Part shown: one piece after another, positions 1-8,085 of the stretch | Numbering within the stretch: position 1 is the stretch's first letter | How the letters are laid out: each line of letters opens with the position of its first letter | Translations under genes and position numbers: made by a program | Notes under the pieces: generated by a model | What the model saw: only the letters and a program-made list of their open reading frames with translations | The model's database searches: none | What the model was told of the DNA's origin: nothing | Source of the DNA: Hoeflea sp038900095 | GTDB taxonomy: Bacteria; Pseudomonadota; Alphaproteobacteria; Rhizobiales; Rhizobiaceae | Direction: 5' to 3' | Assembly: GCF_038900095.1 (NCBI RefSeq) | Contig: NZ_JBBMQQ010000009.1 | Location: forward strand, 1 to 64,000 | Length of the DNA stretch: 64,000 bases

Positions 1-1
1 C

Positions 2-73
2 AAGATCGCCTCGGCCTTCGGCCGTGGCGGTGCGGCAACCGCCCAGAAGGAAGAGAGCTGGAGCGAGTTCTGA
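2..73 (+). CDS. Methyl-accepting chemotaxis protein, C-terminal end only
   Basis: Only the last 23 codons lie in the window; the reading frame enters from the left edge and stops at TGA 71-73. The end reads ...QKEESWSEF. A flexible tail finishing in the pattern x-W-x-x-F is the CheR/CheB-docking pentapeptide found at the end of many chemoreceptors (compare NWETF in Tar/Tsr). The protein would therefore be a receptor that feeds CheA and is adapted by methylation. The call rests on this tail only, so the receptor class and ligand cannot be given. A strong hairpin follows 31 bases downstream. Confidence 0.55.
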   Translation, partial: KIASAFGRGGAATAQKEESWSEF

Positions 74-103
74 TCCGGTAAATCTCCAAGATACAAGCAA
101 ACA

Positions 104-134
104 GGCCGCCGGGGAAAATCCGGCGGCCTTTTTT
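104..134. terminator. Rho-independent terminator, probably bidirectional
   Basis: Perfect 9-bp arms GGCCGCCGG (104-112) and CCGGCGGCC (120-128) with a 7-base loop, followed by six T on the plus strand (129-134). It ends the chemoreceptor transcript. Read on the minus strand the stem is followed by a looser T-rich stretch, so it may also stop kdsA, which converges on it from 176. Confidence 0.85.
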
Positions 135-175
135 GTTTGCCGGCCTGCAGGAGACCCTTCATCAGACGATGAAGC

Positions 176-1015
176 TCAGGCCCGCTTGGCAACCGCATCG
201 AAGGCCATCAGAGTTTCGAGAAGGCGCGGCAGATCCTTGAGCGGAATCATGTTGGGGCCGTCAGACGAGGTGGAATTGTCCGGGTCCTCGTGGGTCTCGA
301 TGAAGACCCCGGCTATACCGACGGCAACGGCGGCGCGGGCCAGCGTCTCGACAAAGCGGCGCTCGCCGCCCGATGTCGTTCCCTGCCCGCCGGGCTGCTG
401 CACGGAGTGGGTGGCGTCAAAGATCACCGGCGCGCCCATGTCGGCCATGATCGGCAGCGCCCGCATGTCCGAGACAAGCGTGTTGTAGCCGAAGGAGGCG
501 CCACGCTCGGTCAAGAGCACGTTTGCGTTGCCGGAGCCGGTGATCTTGCCCAGCACGTTCTTCATGTCCCAGGGGGCGAGGAACTGGCCCTTCTTGACGT
601 TGATGACCTTGCCGGTCGCAGCGGCAGCAACCAGGAGATCGGTCTGGCGGCAGAGGAAGGCCGGGATCTGCAGCACATCGACATGGGGAGCGACGATGGC
701 GCATTGCTCCTCGGTGTGGATGTCGGTGAGCACCGGCAGGCCGAGCTTCTCGCGCAGTTCGTCAAACACCGGCATCGCCGCGTCGAGCCCTGCACCGCGG
801 GTGCTCGACAGCGAGGTGCGATTGGCCTTGTCGTAACTCGACTTGTAGACCAGACCTATCCCAAGACGCCCGCACAGCTCCTTGAGGCTACCTGCCATGT
901 CGAAAGCATGATCGCGGGATTCGAACTGGCATGGACCGGCGATCAACGTCAGCGGCCTGGTGTTGTCAAAGACCGTGTTGCCAACCGTAACGCTGGCGTT
1001 GGGTTTTGCACTCAT
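176..1015 (-). CDS. kdsA: 3-deoxy-8-phosphooctulonate synthase (KDO-8-P synthase)
   Basis: A 279-residue cytoplasmic enzyme of normal family length. It condenses phosphoenolpyruvate with arabinose 5-phosphate to give KDO-8-phosphate for the inner core of lipopolysaccharide. Recognisable stretches are LIAGPCQFES near residue 25, KSSYDKANRTS near 58 and DATHSVQQPGG near 200. The Cys in GPCQFES sits where metal-dependent KDO-8-P synthases have their metal-binding Cys (the E. coli enzyme has Asn), so a metal-dependent form is inferred. The start ATG overlaps the TGA of the upstream glyoxalase-like gene (ATGA), which implies translational coupling. Confidence 0.97.
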   Translation of the reverse strand: MSAKPNASVTVGNTVFDNTRPLTLIAGPCQFESRDHAFDMAGSLKELCGRLGIGLVYKSSYDKANRTSLSSTRGAGLDAAMPVFDELREKLGLPVLTDIHTEEQCAIVAPHVDVLQIPAFLCRQTDLLVAAAATGKVINVKKGQFLAPWDMKNVLGKITGSGNANVLLTERGASFGYNTLVSDMRALPIMADMGAPVIFDATHSVQQPGGQGTTSGGERRFVETLARAAVAVGIAGVFIETHEDPDNSTSSDGPNMIPLKDLPRLLETLMAFDAVAKRA

Positions 1016-1905
1016 CGGATTTCCTCAAAGCAGTAATAGGCGCCCTGGCCCGGCGCGGGATCGACGACAAGCCGGCCAGCCACCTGACGGGCGGTGACGT
1101 TGTTTTCCAGCAGCAAGGCTCCGAGCGCCTGCAGGTTCTTGACCTGGTAGACCACGGCGCGGCCGATGAGGCCCCGTTCGCGCGACGGGTCCATGACGCC
1201 GAGATGGGTTTCAAGGCCGGCCTTGTTGAAGACGGTGACGGTGGCGCCGTCGAGTTCGACCGACATGCCGAAGGAATTGGCGTCAACCTCGCGATTGCAG
1301 GCAAGTTCCTGGATGAAATACTGGAAATCGGTCGGATTGGGTTCGGACAGGATGACTTCGGAAATCCCGACGACACCATTGTGATGGGCGGTCAGCGCCG
1401 AGCGGTCGGCGGATGGCACATTGATGCGCTCGACCGCGAAACCGAAGAAATCCGGCGCCCGCAGATCCGAGGCGAAGGACAGCTTGAAGCTTGCTGTCTG
1501 TTCCGATCCGTCGGGAAACGCCATCGGCCGGGAGAAGGTGAGCATCTCGCCACCCGACATGCCGAGTTGTGTAAACCGGGCGTGGTCTGCATCGGCGTCC
1601 TTCGACCCGACGACAAACGCGCTGAAGCCGTTGTCACCGCGGCGGAAGCGGTAGGCCTGGTCACGGCCGACAAAAACATTGCCCTCCCGTGCCGCCGCTT
1701 CGCAGTCCTCGCGCGAGGCAATGGCCAGCGGCTCGAGATAGGTCCCGTCGGCAAAAAACACGCAAGCGTTTTCGGTGCCGAAAGGATGGCGCGCATCGGC
1801 GGCGACGATGAAACCGAGATCCGCATGGCGGATCCGCGCGGTATCGAGATCCTCGACCGGAAGCACGAGATGATCGAGAGGACGTGGGGTGCGCGGTGAT
1901 GGCAT
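1012..1905 (-). CDS. VOC-superfamily (glyoxalase-like) protein
   Basis: A 297-residue protein starting MPSPRTPRPLDHLV. The frame stays open for another 117 codons upstream, but the ATG at 1903-1905 has a GGAG about 11 bases ahead and begins directly with the fold's first strand, so it was chosen. DHLVLPVEDLD is the typical opening of a vicinal-oxygen-chelate domain, and FGTENACVFFADGTYLEPL matches the glyoxalase-like family often found beside kdsA/eno in rhizobia (PF13468-type by my recollection). The reaction is unknown; the family includes metal-dependent dioxygenases and lyases. It overlaps kdsA by 4 bases and is the first gene of that two-gene operon. Confidence 0.75.
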   Translation of the reverse strand: MPSPRTPRPLDHLVLPVEDLDTARIRHADLGFIVAADARHPFGTENACVFFADGTYLEPLAIASREDCEAAAREGNVFVGRDQAYRFRRGDNGFSAFVVGSKDADADHARFTQLGMSGGEMLTFSRPMAFPDGSEQTASFKLSFASDLRAPDFFGFAVERINVPSADRSALTAHHNGVVGISEVILSEPNPTDFQYFIQELACNREVDANSFGMSVELDGATVTVFNKAGLETHLGVMDPSRERGLIGRAVVYQVKNLQALGALLLENNVTARQVAGRLVVDPAPGQGAYYCFEEIR

Positions 1906-2077
1906 CGGTGGGGTTACTCCGTTCGGCTCTCCCTTATCAGCAAGCCCGGATCGGGCGCAACTGCGCCGATGTGGCCAAGCGCCTTGAAGTACGGTGGCGC
2001 CCGGGAAAGCCCGCGCACCCTTGCGGGAATCGTGCCCAGACGGTAATTGGTTAACGGGCTGAAAACGGGAGCTGTCT

Positions 2078-2953
2078 TTGACCGGGCTGATTGCACATGC
2101 GTGGCGCCGTTGCCGCTTGATTTTGACTTTGACGTTGGTGACGGCAGCGGTTTCGGCCTGCGCCTCGTCGGGCGGGTCGATCGAGGACAGTATCGCGCCG
2201 ATTGCGCCGACGACGGAGAAATACGCGGCGATCGTGGTCGATGCCAAGTCCGGCAAGATGCTCTACGGCGCCAATACCAACGAGTTGCGCTATCCCGCCT
2301 CGCTGACCAAGATGATGACGCTGTATCTGCTGTTCGAGGCCATGGACGAAGGCCGCGTCAGCCGCTCCGACCTGATCCCGATTTCACGCAATGCCGCCGC
2401 ACGTCCGCCCTCCAAGCTTGGACTGAAAGCCGGCCAGTCTATCCCGGTCGATACTGCCATCCGGGTGCTTGTGGTCAAATCCGCCAATGATGTGGCCACC
2501 GCAACGGCGGAATTCCTCGGCGGCGGCTCGGAAGCCCGTTTCGCCCAGATGATGACGGCGAAAGCGCGCGCGCTCGGCATGAGCCGGACCGTGTTCAAGA
2601 ATGCTTCGGGGCTGCCCGATCCGGACCAGGTGACGACGGCGACCGACATGGCACGGTTGTCGATCGCGCTCAGGCGCCAGTTCCCGCACTATTACGGCTA
2701 TTTCGCCCACAAAGAGGTCACTGTGGCGGGGCGGACGATCAAGGGGCACAACAAGGCACTGGAGATGATCCCCGGCGCTGACGGGCTGAAAACCGGCTAC
2801 ACCCGCGCTTCGGGCTTCAACCTTGCCACATCCGTCAATCGCGGCGGCAAATCCGTGGTCGGTGTGGTCATGGGCGAAAAAACATCTGCAATCCGCAACG
2901 CGCGGATGGCAGCACTGATGGCGGCCTATGTGAAGAAAGCCAAGGCCAAGTAG
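2078..2953 (+). CDS. D-alanyl-D-alanine carboxypeptidase, peptidase family S11, likely lipoprotein
   Basis: A 291-residue penicillin-binding protein that trims the terminal D-Ala from peptidoglycan stem peptides. All three active-site motifs are present: SLTK (Ser nucleophile, about residue 75), SAND (about 132) and KTGYT (about 233). A hydrophobic N-terminal segment ends in VSAC, which fits a lipobox, so the enzyme is probably a membrane-anchored lipoprotein facing the periplasm. The chosen start is TTG at 2078, supported by GGAG about 7 bases upstream; the next Met lies inside the catalytic region. It is short for the family and lacks the usual C-terminal beta-domain. It is divergent from the VOC-kdsA operon. 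Confidence 0.88.
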   Translation: MTGLIAHAWRRCRLILTLTLVTAAVSACASSGGSIEDSIAPIAPTTEKYAAIVVDAKSGKMLYGANTNELRYPASLTKMMTLYLLFEAMDEGRVSRSDLIPISRNAAARPPSKLGLKAGQSIPVDTAIRVLVVKSANDVATATAEFLGGGSEARFAQMMTAKARALGMSRTVFKNASGLPDPDQVTTATDMARLSIALRRQFPHYYGYFAHKEVTVAGRTIKGHNKALEMIPGADGLKTGYTRASGFNLATSVNRGGKSVVGVVMGEKTSAIRNARMAALMAAYVKKAKAK

Positions 2954-3023
2954 CAGCCTGTTTTACAGCCTGTGGCGATGGCCGGTTGCTGGCTTGCGGC
3001 GTAGATGGCCAACACCGGCCCGC

Positions 3024-3434
3024 TTACGGCCCTACACAGGAAATGCCGATTGGCGGTTCTTCCTCGATCTGGACAAAACCGATCTGCAACGGTGCGGTAT
3101 CGTGCTCGCCGCGCAGCAACCGGATCGCCGCCACGCGTTTGGTCACCTGCGGATCGACCAGATCGATGCGGAAGACCTCGCCATCATCAAAAGCCTGGGC
3201 GATATCGACCGGTTCGCCGGGCAGTCCCGGAGCGGTGGTGAACTCACGACCGCCGACGGAAAGAGACACCGAGAACACATTCGGCACCGGCCCGGCGCCG
3301 AGAACAATATCGATGCTGGAATCAAATTTCATGTCGGAGCAGGAAATCGACACCGTGGCGTGGGCGGGCGCAGCCCACATCAATGCAAGTGCTGCCGCGG
3401 CAACGGGTTTCATGAACTTGGCGCGAATGGGCAT
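3024..3434 (-). CDS. Hypothetical periplasmic protein
   Basis: A 136-residue protein with a clear signal peptide: positive start (MPIRAKFMK), an Ala/Leu-rich core and an APAHA cleavage region near residue 26. The mature part is a small, acidic, probably beta-rich domain with one Cys near each end (ISCSD and ISCVGP), which may form a disulfide. GGAGG about 10 bases upstream supports the start. I do not recognise a family. It converges with the carboxypeptidase gene and stands alone. Confidence 0.6.
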   Translation of the reverse strand: MPIRAKFMKPVAAAALALMWAAPAHATVSISCSDMKFDSSIDIVLGAGPVPNVFSVSLSVGGREFTTAPGLPGEPVDIAQAFDDGEVFRIDLVDPQVTKRVAAIRLLRGEHDTAPLQIGFVQIEEEPPIGISCVGP

Positions 3435-4390
3435 GGCCTGATCCTCCTAGGGCGCCCGTTCTCTGCTCGCCGCGGGCGGGTATTGCAGGAAACGATGCGG
3501 TCCGAGCCGGGACGCCACACGGAGAGAGTGTCTCAAATTTGCGGTTTCGCGGCAAGGGCGCGACAGCAGACCTGACCGCGGTGCGCAACAGAGTGCGTGC
3601 CCGCGCGGAGGACCGCCGGGGTGTGATGACAGGGGACTGATCCGGAGGGCCGCTCGCAGGCTGTGCCGTTCGGAAAATGAAATACAATGGGTGGCGCAGC
3701 TTGCGCGCGGCCCGAGCTTCGCCGGATGGTGTCCACACCCGGCAGGCAGTTGCTTGCCGCTTTTTCGCCGCCCGGACACGGGCGACCGTAAGCGACGGGT
3801 GGCATCGTCCGGCACGGGCTGGGCCTCGCGTTGACGATCCGGGAACGCCAGGGGCGACGGCGATTGGACGTCACGCCCGTCCCGCATCCGCAAGGCGGCC
3901 CGCCACAGGTCCGTCTCCACCCTCACCCTGACAGCCGGCCGGCGCTGGCCGGACACAAGGGGCAAGGATGGCTCCGGTGGCTGGCTTGGCCGATCCTCCA
4001 GTTCGGGGGCATCCCGTTCAGGCTGATCCTGCTGCCAGCGGAACCCGCCGGTGCACCGCCTCCTCCATCGTCCCGCCGCACGTTACGGCAAAAACCCGGA
4101 GGCCTTCCTCCCGCCTGGACCACAACGTTCGCGGTCCATCCGGCAGCGGGAGCGCCAGGATTATGGCATGGGGTCAGGAGGGTGTGGACAAAATGCGAGG
4201 GGAAACCCTGCCCTCACCGGCACTGGACGAACCCGCACGCTTCTGCCAAAAGCCATCCGGGACGCGACTGCCGTTATCTATAGAACGGGGTCGGGCTGTA
4301 GATTGACGTCACGCAGCTGCCGCGAGGACACGCCGGCCGTCCTGTAACATCCACATGCCTTCGCCTGTAGCCGGTACCGCCGGGCGCGCC
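3435..4390. other. 956-base region without a supported gene
   Basis: Reading frames here are short, start in odd places and give Arg/Pro-rich, compositionally random peptides. No conserved motif is visible on either strand. I looked for RNase P RNA, tmRNA and SRP RNA signature sequences and saw none. Several GC-rich inverted segments exist (for example around 3935-3955, GCCGGCCGG and CTGGCCGG), so an unrecognised structured RNA cannot be excluded. It must also contain the promoter of the gene at 3024-3434. Confidence 0.6.
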
Positions 4391-5809
4391 TTACGCGTTT
4401 GGTCTCGCCCCGAGTTCGTCCTCGGCGCCGGTCGAGAGCAGATCTGTACCCGGCTCCTGCTGGCGTTCCTCGTCGACCTTCTTGAGCACAGCCTCATCGA
4501 CCCCGGTGTTGGTGACCGGCGCGGCAGGCGGGACCTCGCTTTCCGCAGCGGCCGGAACGGGCTTCGCAGTGGCTGCTGGCTTGCTGCCGGACAGATGCTC
4601 CAGCTCCGGCATGACAGGCATCGCAGCTGCCGTGTCGAAGCGCAGACGATAGATAGGCTCGGGCAGCGCGAAACCGGCGGTCTCCAGTGCGGTCTTGACC
4701 GTGCGGATCGCCTCGGAGCGGGCCTTGACGTAATCGGTCTCGGTCTGGTTGATCCAGCCGGACACACCGATGACGACATTGGAATCGCCCACTTTTTCGA
4801 TCCAGACCCCGGGCTCCGGATTTTTCAGAACAAAATCAAGGCTATCAAGCGTCTGGCGGCAGATGCCGAGCGCGTCGTGCAACTGGCTGTCAGCATCGAC
4901 GCCGAGCTCGAACGAAAAGCGGCGTTCGGGGTTGCGGGAGTAGTTGACGATGTTGGCCTTGAACACGGTGGCATTGGGGATGCGGATATGGTTGCCGTCG
5001 ATGTCCATCAGGATGGTGGCGCGCGAGGTGAGCCGGATGACGAAGCCCTGCATGCCTTCCAGCGCAATGAAATCACGCGGCTGGAACGGCTGGCGGACCG
5101 ACAGCAGGATCGAGGCGATGTAGTTTTCGACCGTGTCCTTGACGGCAAAGCCAATGGCCAGGCCGATGATGCCGACAGCGCCCAGAATGGTGCCGAGCAC
5201 AGCCGTTGCGCCGAGAATGTCGAGCGCCATCAGCGCACCGAACATGACAAACGCCAGCCAGACGGTCTGGCGCAACAGGTCGGCGATGAAGGCGTTGGGC
5301 GTGAGCCAGTCCCAGGGTTGCTTGCGGGTGGTCACGAACCAGCCAAACAATCCGATCAGCACCCAGACAAGACCGGCAACCAGCACCAGCGGCAGGTAAT
5401 CGAGCGTCTGCTGCATGCGGGTCTCGAAGCGGCCGATGACCGGCTTGAGGCGTTCGCTCACCGCAGTCTGCTCGGTGAGCTCGTTTTCGATGGCGACCAC
5501 GCCGGCGACGCGGCTGACCAGATCTTCCGCCTTTTGGGCCAGAACCGCTTCCTCGACCTGGCCGTTCAGCGTGACCACGCCGGAACTGACAGAAATGCCG
5601 ACCTGACCAAGCCCGTCAATTTCGCGAAAGATCTTCTGGATGCGAATGCGGATTTCGGCATCGGCGGTGACCGCGTTTCCGATCTCGATGGTGGGCCCTG
5701 CGGGTTCGACGGTTTCCTGTGCGACGGCTGGCATGCCCGAAAGAGCCAGAGCGAAAACAAGCGCGGCAAGGCGCAGGAGGATGTGAGAGAAACTGCTGAG
5801 ATGCCGCAT
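4391..5809 (-). CDS. Mechanosensitive channel of the MscS family with N-terminal BON domain
   Basis: A 472-residue protein. Signal peptide at 1-30 (ends MPAVAQE), then a BON domain at about 40-112 (VSSGVVTLNGQVEE and VAGVVAIENELTE), which usually binds lipid or envelope surfaces. Membrane segments lie at about 138-160, 188-210 and 213-235; the last is the pore-lining helix rich in Gly and Ala (LGTILGAVGIIGLAIGFA). The MscS beta and C-terminal domains follow (GMQGFVIRLTSRATILMDIDG; IRIPNATVFKANIVNYS). The Pro/Ala-rich tail after about 400 is probably disordered. The role inferred from the family is to relieve hypo-osmotic pressure across the inner membrane. It stands alone on the minus strand. 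Confidence 0.88.
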   Translation of the reverse strand: MRHLSSFSHILLRLAALVFALALSGMPAVAQETVEPAGPTIEIGNAVTADAEIRIRIQKIFREIDGLGQVGISVSSGVVTLNGQVEEAVLAQKAEDLVSRVAGVVAIENELTEQTAVSERLKPVIGRFETRMQQTLDYLPLVLVAGLVWVLIGLFGWFVTTRKQPWDWLTPNAFIADLLRQTVWLAFVMFGALMALDILGATAVLGTILGAVGIIGLAIGFAVKDTVENYIASILLSVRQPFQPRDFIALEGMQGFVIRLTSRATILMDIDGNHIRIPNATVFKANIVNYSRNPERRFSFELGVDADSQLHDALGICRQTLDSLDFVLKNPEPGVWIEKVGDSNVVIGVSGWINQTETDYVKARSEAIRTVKTALETAGFALPEPIYRLRFDTAAAMPVMPELEHLSGSKPAATAKPVPAAAESEVPPAAPVTNTGVDEAVLKKVDEERQQEPGTDLLSTGAEDELGARPNA

Positions 5810-6096
5810 GATGTCGTCCCGGGCGTTCTGGCCAATGATCTGTCAAGGCACCGCGCCTGATGATGGCCGGTCTCGAAGGGCGAACCTACCCCGATCCCCC
5901 GCACGCGGCCAATGTTTTATGGTGCCGGGCCATTCCGCCTCCCGCGCTGTACCGGGTTTGCTGCACGAGGCAGCACAATTTTACGGCTTGCGATGACGGA
6001 GGCTCAGGGCATCAGACGGCGCACGCGGTTTGTGGTACCAACGGGCGAGACAGACAGGCAAAGCGGGCGCGGGAGCTCGGGCCCGGAAGGCGGAAG

Positions 6097-6759
6097 ATGA
6101 GCAGCAGCAGGACCAGGCAATGGATCAGGGCGGGCATGTTGCTGGCCTTTTACGGCTGCCTGATCATCGGCGGGCGCTGGCTGGGAATGAAAATTGAATC
6201 CAGCCTGCAGGTCTCGTCGATTGCGCAGACAGGCATGCCCTATCTCGGAGCGGTGGCTGCCATTCTGCTGGCCTATGTGGTTCTGACCGCGATTCCGTTC
6301 GTGCCGGGAACGGAAATCGGGGTGGCCTTGCTGATGGTGTTTGGCGCCAAGGTCGCCGTCATCGTCTACCTGTCGACCATCACGGCGTTGACGCTGTCAT
6401 TCACACTGGGACGGCTGGTTCCGGAACACAGGCTGGCGGGGTGGCTCAGGCGTCACGGTATTGAACGGGTGGCGGTGCTGATCGAGGCTTTTGCGCGCCT
6501 CGGGCCTCATGGCCGAGACCGCTATCTCACCCAGCATGCGCCGCGCTGGCTCAAGCCCTGGCTGGTCAATCACCGGATGATCACGTTCATCGTGCTGATC
6601 AACCTGCCGGGCAACACCCTGCTTGGCGGTGGCGGCGGCATTGCGCTGGTCACCGGACTGAGCAAGCTGATGTCGTTTCCGCAGTTCCTGGCCGGCACCT
6701 GCCTTGCCGTGGCTCCGGTGCCGATCGCGGTGGTGGCGACGAGCTGGTTCGGCGGCTGA
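6097..6759 (+). CDS. Multi-pass membrane protein resembling the VTT/TVP38 family
   Basis: A 220-residue protein with about five hydrophobic segments (roughly 14-32, 45-66, 70-105, 158-178 and 190-215). The central PFVPGTEIGVALLMVFGAK, followed by a long hydrophobic helix ending in GRLVP, and the Gly-rich LPGNTLLGGGGG loop resemble DedA/VTT proteins, which in bacteria act in phospholipid and undecaprenyl-phosphate transport. The match is by eye only. The ATG at 6097 has AAGGCGGAAG directly upstream; the longer frame from 5860 lacks a ribosome site and has low-complexity coding, so it was rejected. Confidence 0.55.
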   Translation: MSSSRTRQWIRAGMLLAFYGCLIIGGRWLGMKIESSLQVSSIAQTGMPYLGAVAAILLAYVVLTAIPFVPGTEIGVALLMVFGAKVAVIVYLSTITALTLSFTLGRLVPEHRLAGWLRRHGIERVAVLIEAFARLGPHGRDRYLTQHAPRWLKPWLVNHRMITFIVLINLPGNTLLGGGGGIALVTGLSKLMSFPQFLAGTCLAVAPVPIAVVATSWFGG

Positions 6760-6921
6760 CGTTAAGCGCGAATTTTTCGCTAATGTAATCTTTCCGCGCA
6801 TCGTCTCAAGTCCGGACAATCCCCGATCTCTGGTTCCTCATGCCGGATTGGCGCAATATGGCCGCCTTCGGACAGCCATTGAAGCGCGATGTCCGGGTGG
6901 AAAAAATAACGGGGGAATGAA

Positions 6922-7299
6922 ATGCGTGGGATCGGATTTTGCTTTTTTGTTATCGGGGTACTTTGCGTCACCCTTGGCATGTTCTGGGGCATCCAGATGT
7001 CCATTTCCGGGGACCATGTGCTGGCGGGTGCCCATGCCCACCTCAATCTGGTCGGATGGGTCACCATGGCGTTGTTTGGCCTGTACTACACGTTGACACC
7101 GTCGGCGGCTGCCTCGGTGCTGGCCAAGTTGCACCTGGTGCTGGCGATTGCCGGTGTGGCGGTCATGGTTCCCGGCATCGTTATCGTGCTCAAGGGCGGC
7201 AGCGACGCAATGGCTGCGACAGGATCGATGCTGACGGCTGCTTCGATGCTGCTGTTCCTGTACATGGTCATAAGGTACGGGCTCGGCAAGCCGGCCTGA
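6922..7299 (+). CDS. Small four-helix membrane protein with AHAHLNLVGW motif
   Basis: A 125-residue protein with four hydrophobic helices. HVLAGAHAHLNLVGWVTM near residue 33 resembles the conserved His-containing helix of haem-copper oxidase subunit I, and small proteins of this type are often labelled cytochrome-c-oxidase-like. Haem binding is conceivable, but no second conserved His helix is visible, so an enzymatic role is not claimed. A run of G and A precedes the ATG (GGGGGAATGAA), giving a plausible ribosome site. It is transcribed in the same direction as the VTT-like gene, 162 bases downstream of it. Confidence 0.65.
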   Translation: MRGIGFCFFVIGVLCVTLGMFWGIQMSISGDHVLAGAHAHLNLVGWVTMALFGLYYTLTPSAAASVLAKLHLVLAIAGVAVMVPGIVIVLKGGSDAMAATGSMLTAASMLLFLYMVIRYGLGKPA

Positions 7300-7583
7300 A
7301 ACCAATGCGCGTCAGGCTCGATTGACCCTGGCGCGCGCCCCCTCTCCAGCAAGACGCTGGGTCAAACAACCCGGGAAGGCTGGATATGACATTACCCGGC
7401 GCATTCCGGGTGGAGAGTGCATTTGCAGGCCAATGCACCGGCGCCTGCCTTGCGTAATTCCGCACCGCCGAAGCCTGTCGCGACACACTCAATCCGACAC
7501 TTCAAGAATGCGACTTTGCTTGCTATTTTGAGGCTCGAAACAGGTCAACATTCAGCGCTCAAGAAATCTGATCGGCAGAATGC

Positions 7584-7892
7584 ATGAAAAAGCAAATATC
7601 AGGTGGTCTTGTCCACGAATTACCCATCGACCTGGTTGATGCGCTGACAGAATCAACAGAAGTCACCAATCTCTGGGAGAATTTGACACCAATAGCCCGT
7701 AACGAATTCATTTGCTGGGTCGAAGACGCAAAACAGGACAAGACTCGGATACGGCGGATCAAACGAACGGTAGAAGAGCTTCTCGAAGGTCAAAAACGTC
7801 CATGCTGTTGGGCAGGCTGCATTCATCGCACCGACAAGAAGCCCAGCAAATGGCAGCAAGCTGTGTTGATTGACAAGAAATCCACCACGTAA
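7584..7892 (+). CDS. YdeI/OmpD-associated family protein
   Basis: A 102-residue protein. The stretch LTPIARNEFICWVEDAKQ, followed by TRIRRIKRTVEELLEGQKR and CCWAGCIHR, is the signature of the YdeI/OmpD-associated family, including its paired Cys and the Arg-rich helix. Some members have been linked to bacteriocin or antimicrobial tolerance in enterobacteria; here the role is unknown. It is a stand-alone gene with lower GC than its neighbours, also in its upstream 250 bases, which could mean later acquisition. No signal peptide or membrane segment is visible. Confidence 0.75.
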   Translation: MKKQISGGLVHELPIDLVDALTESTEVTNLWENLTPIARNEFICWVEDAKQDKTRIRRIKRTVEELLEGQKRPCCWAGCIHRTDKKPSKWQQAVLIDKKSTT

Positions 7893-8085
7893 AATTCCAA
7901 GACCGCCATCAGCAGGAGGGAGTTCCAGTTGCCGCAGAAGCGCGCCCTGGATCGCAAATGTCCCCTTCCCATCTGCTAGGGATATGGAGCGGACCTTTGC
8001 GACGTATTTTACTTACAGAAGCCCTTAGGCCGGACATAGTATCACGCACCCTTCTGTCGGCTCCGATCAGCCTGTCAGGCCAGGT

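Noticed and set aside
1906..2256. N-terminal extension of the VOC protein to 414 residues
   Set aside because: The added 117 residues overlap the divergent carboxypeptidase gene and have no family similarity; the ATG at 1903-1905 has its own ribosome site.
3435..4390. RNase P RNA, tmRNA or SRP RNA in the gene-free region
   Set aside because: The conserved signature stretches of these RNAs were not found on either strand.
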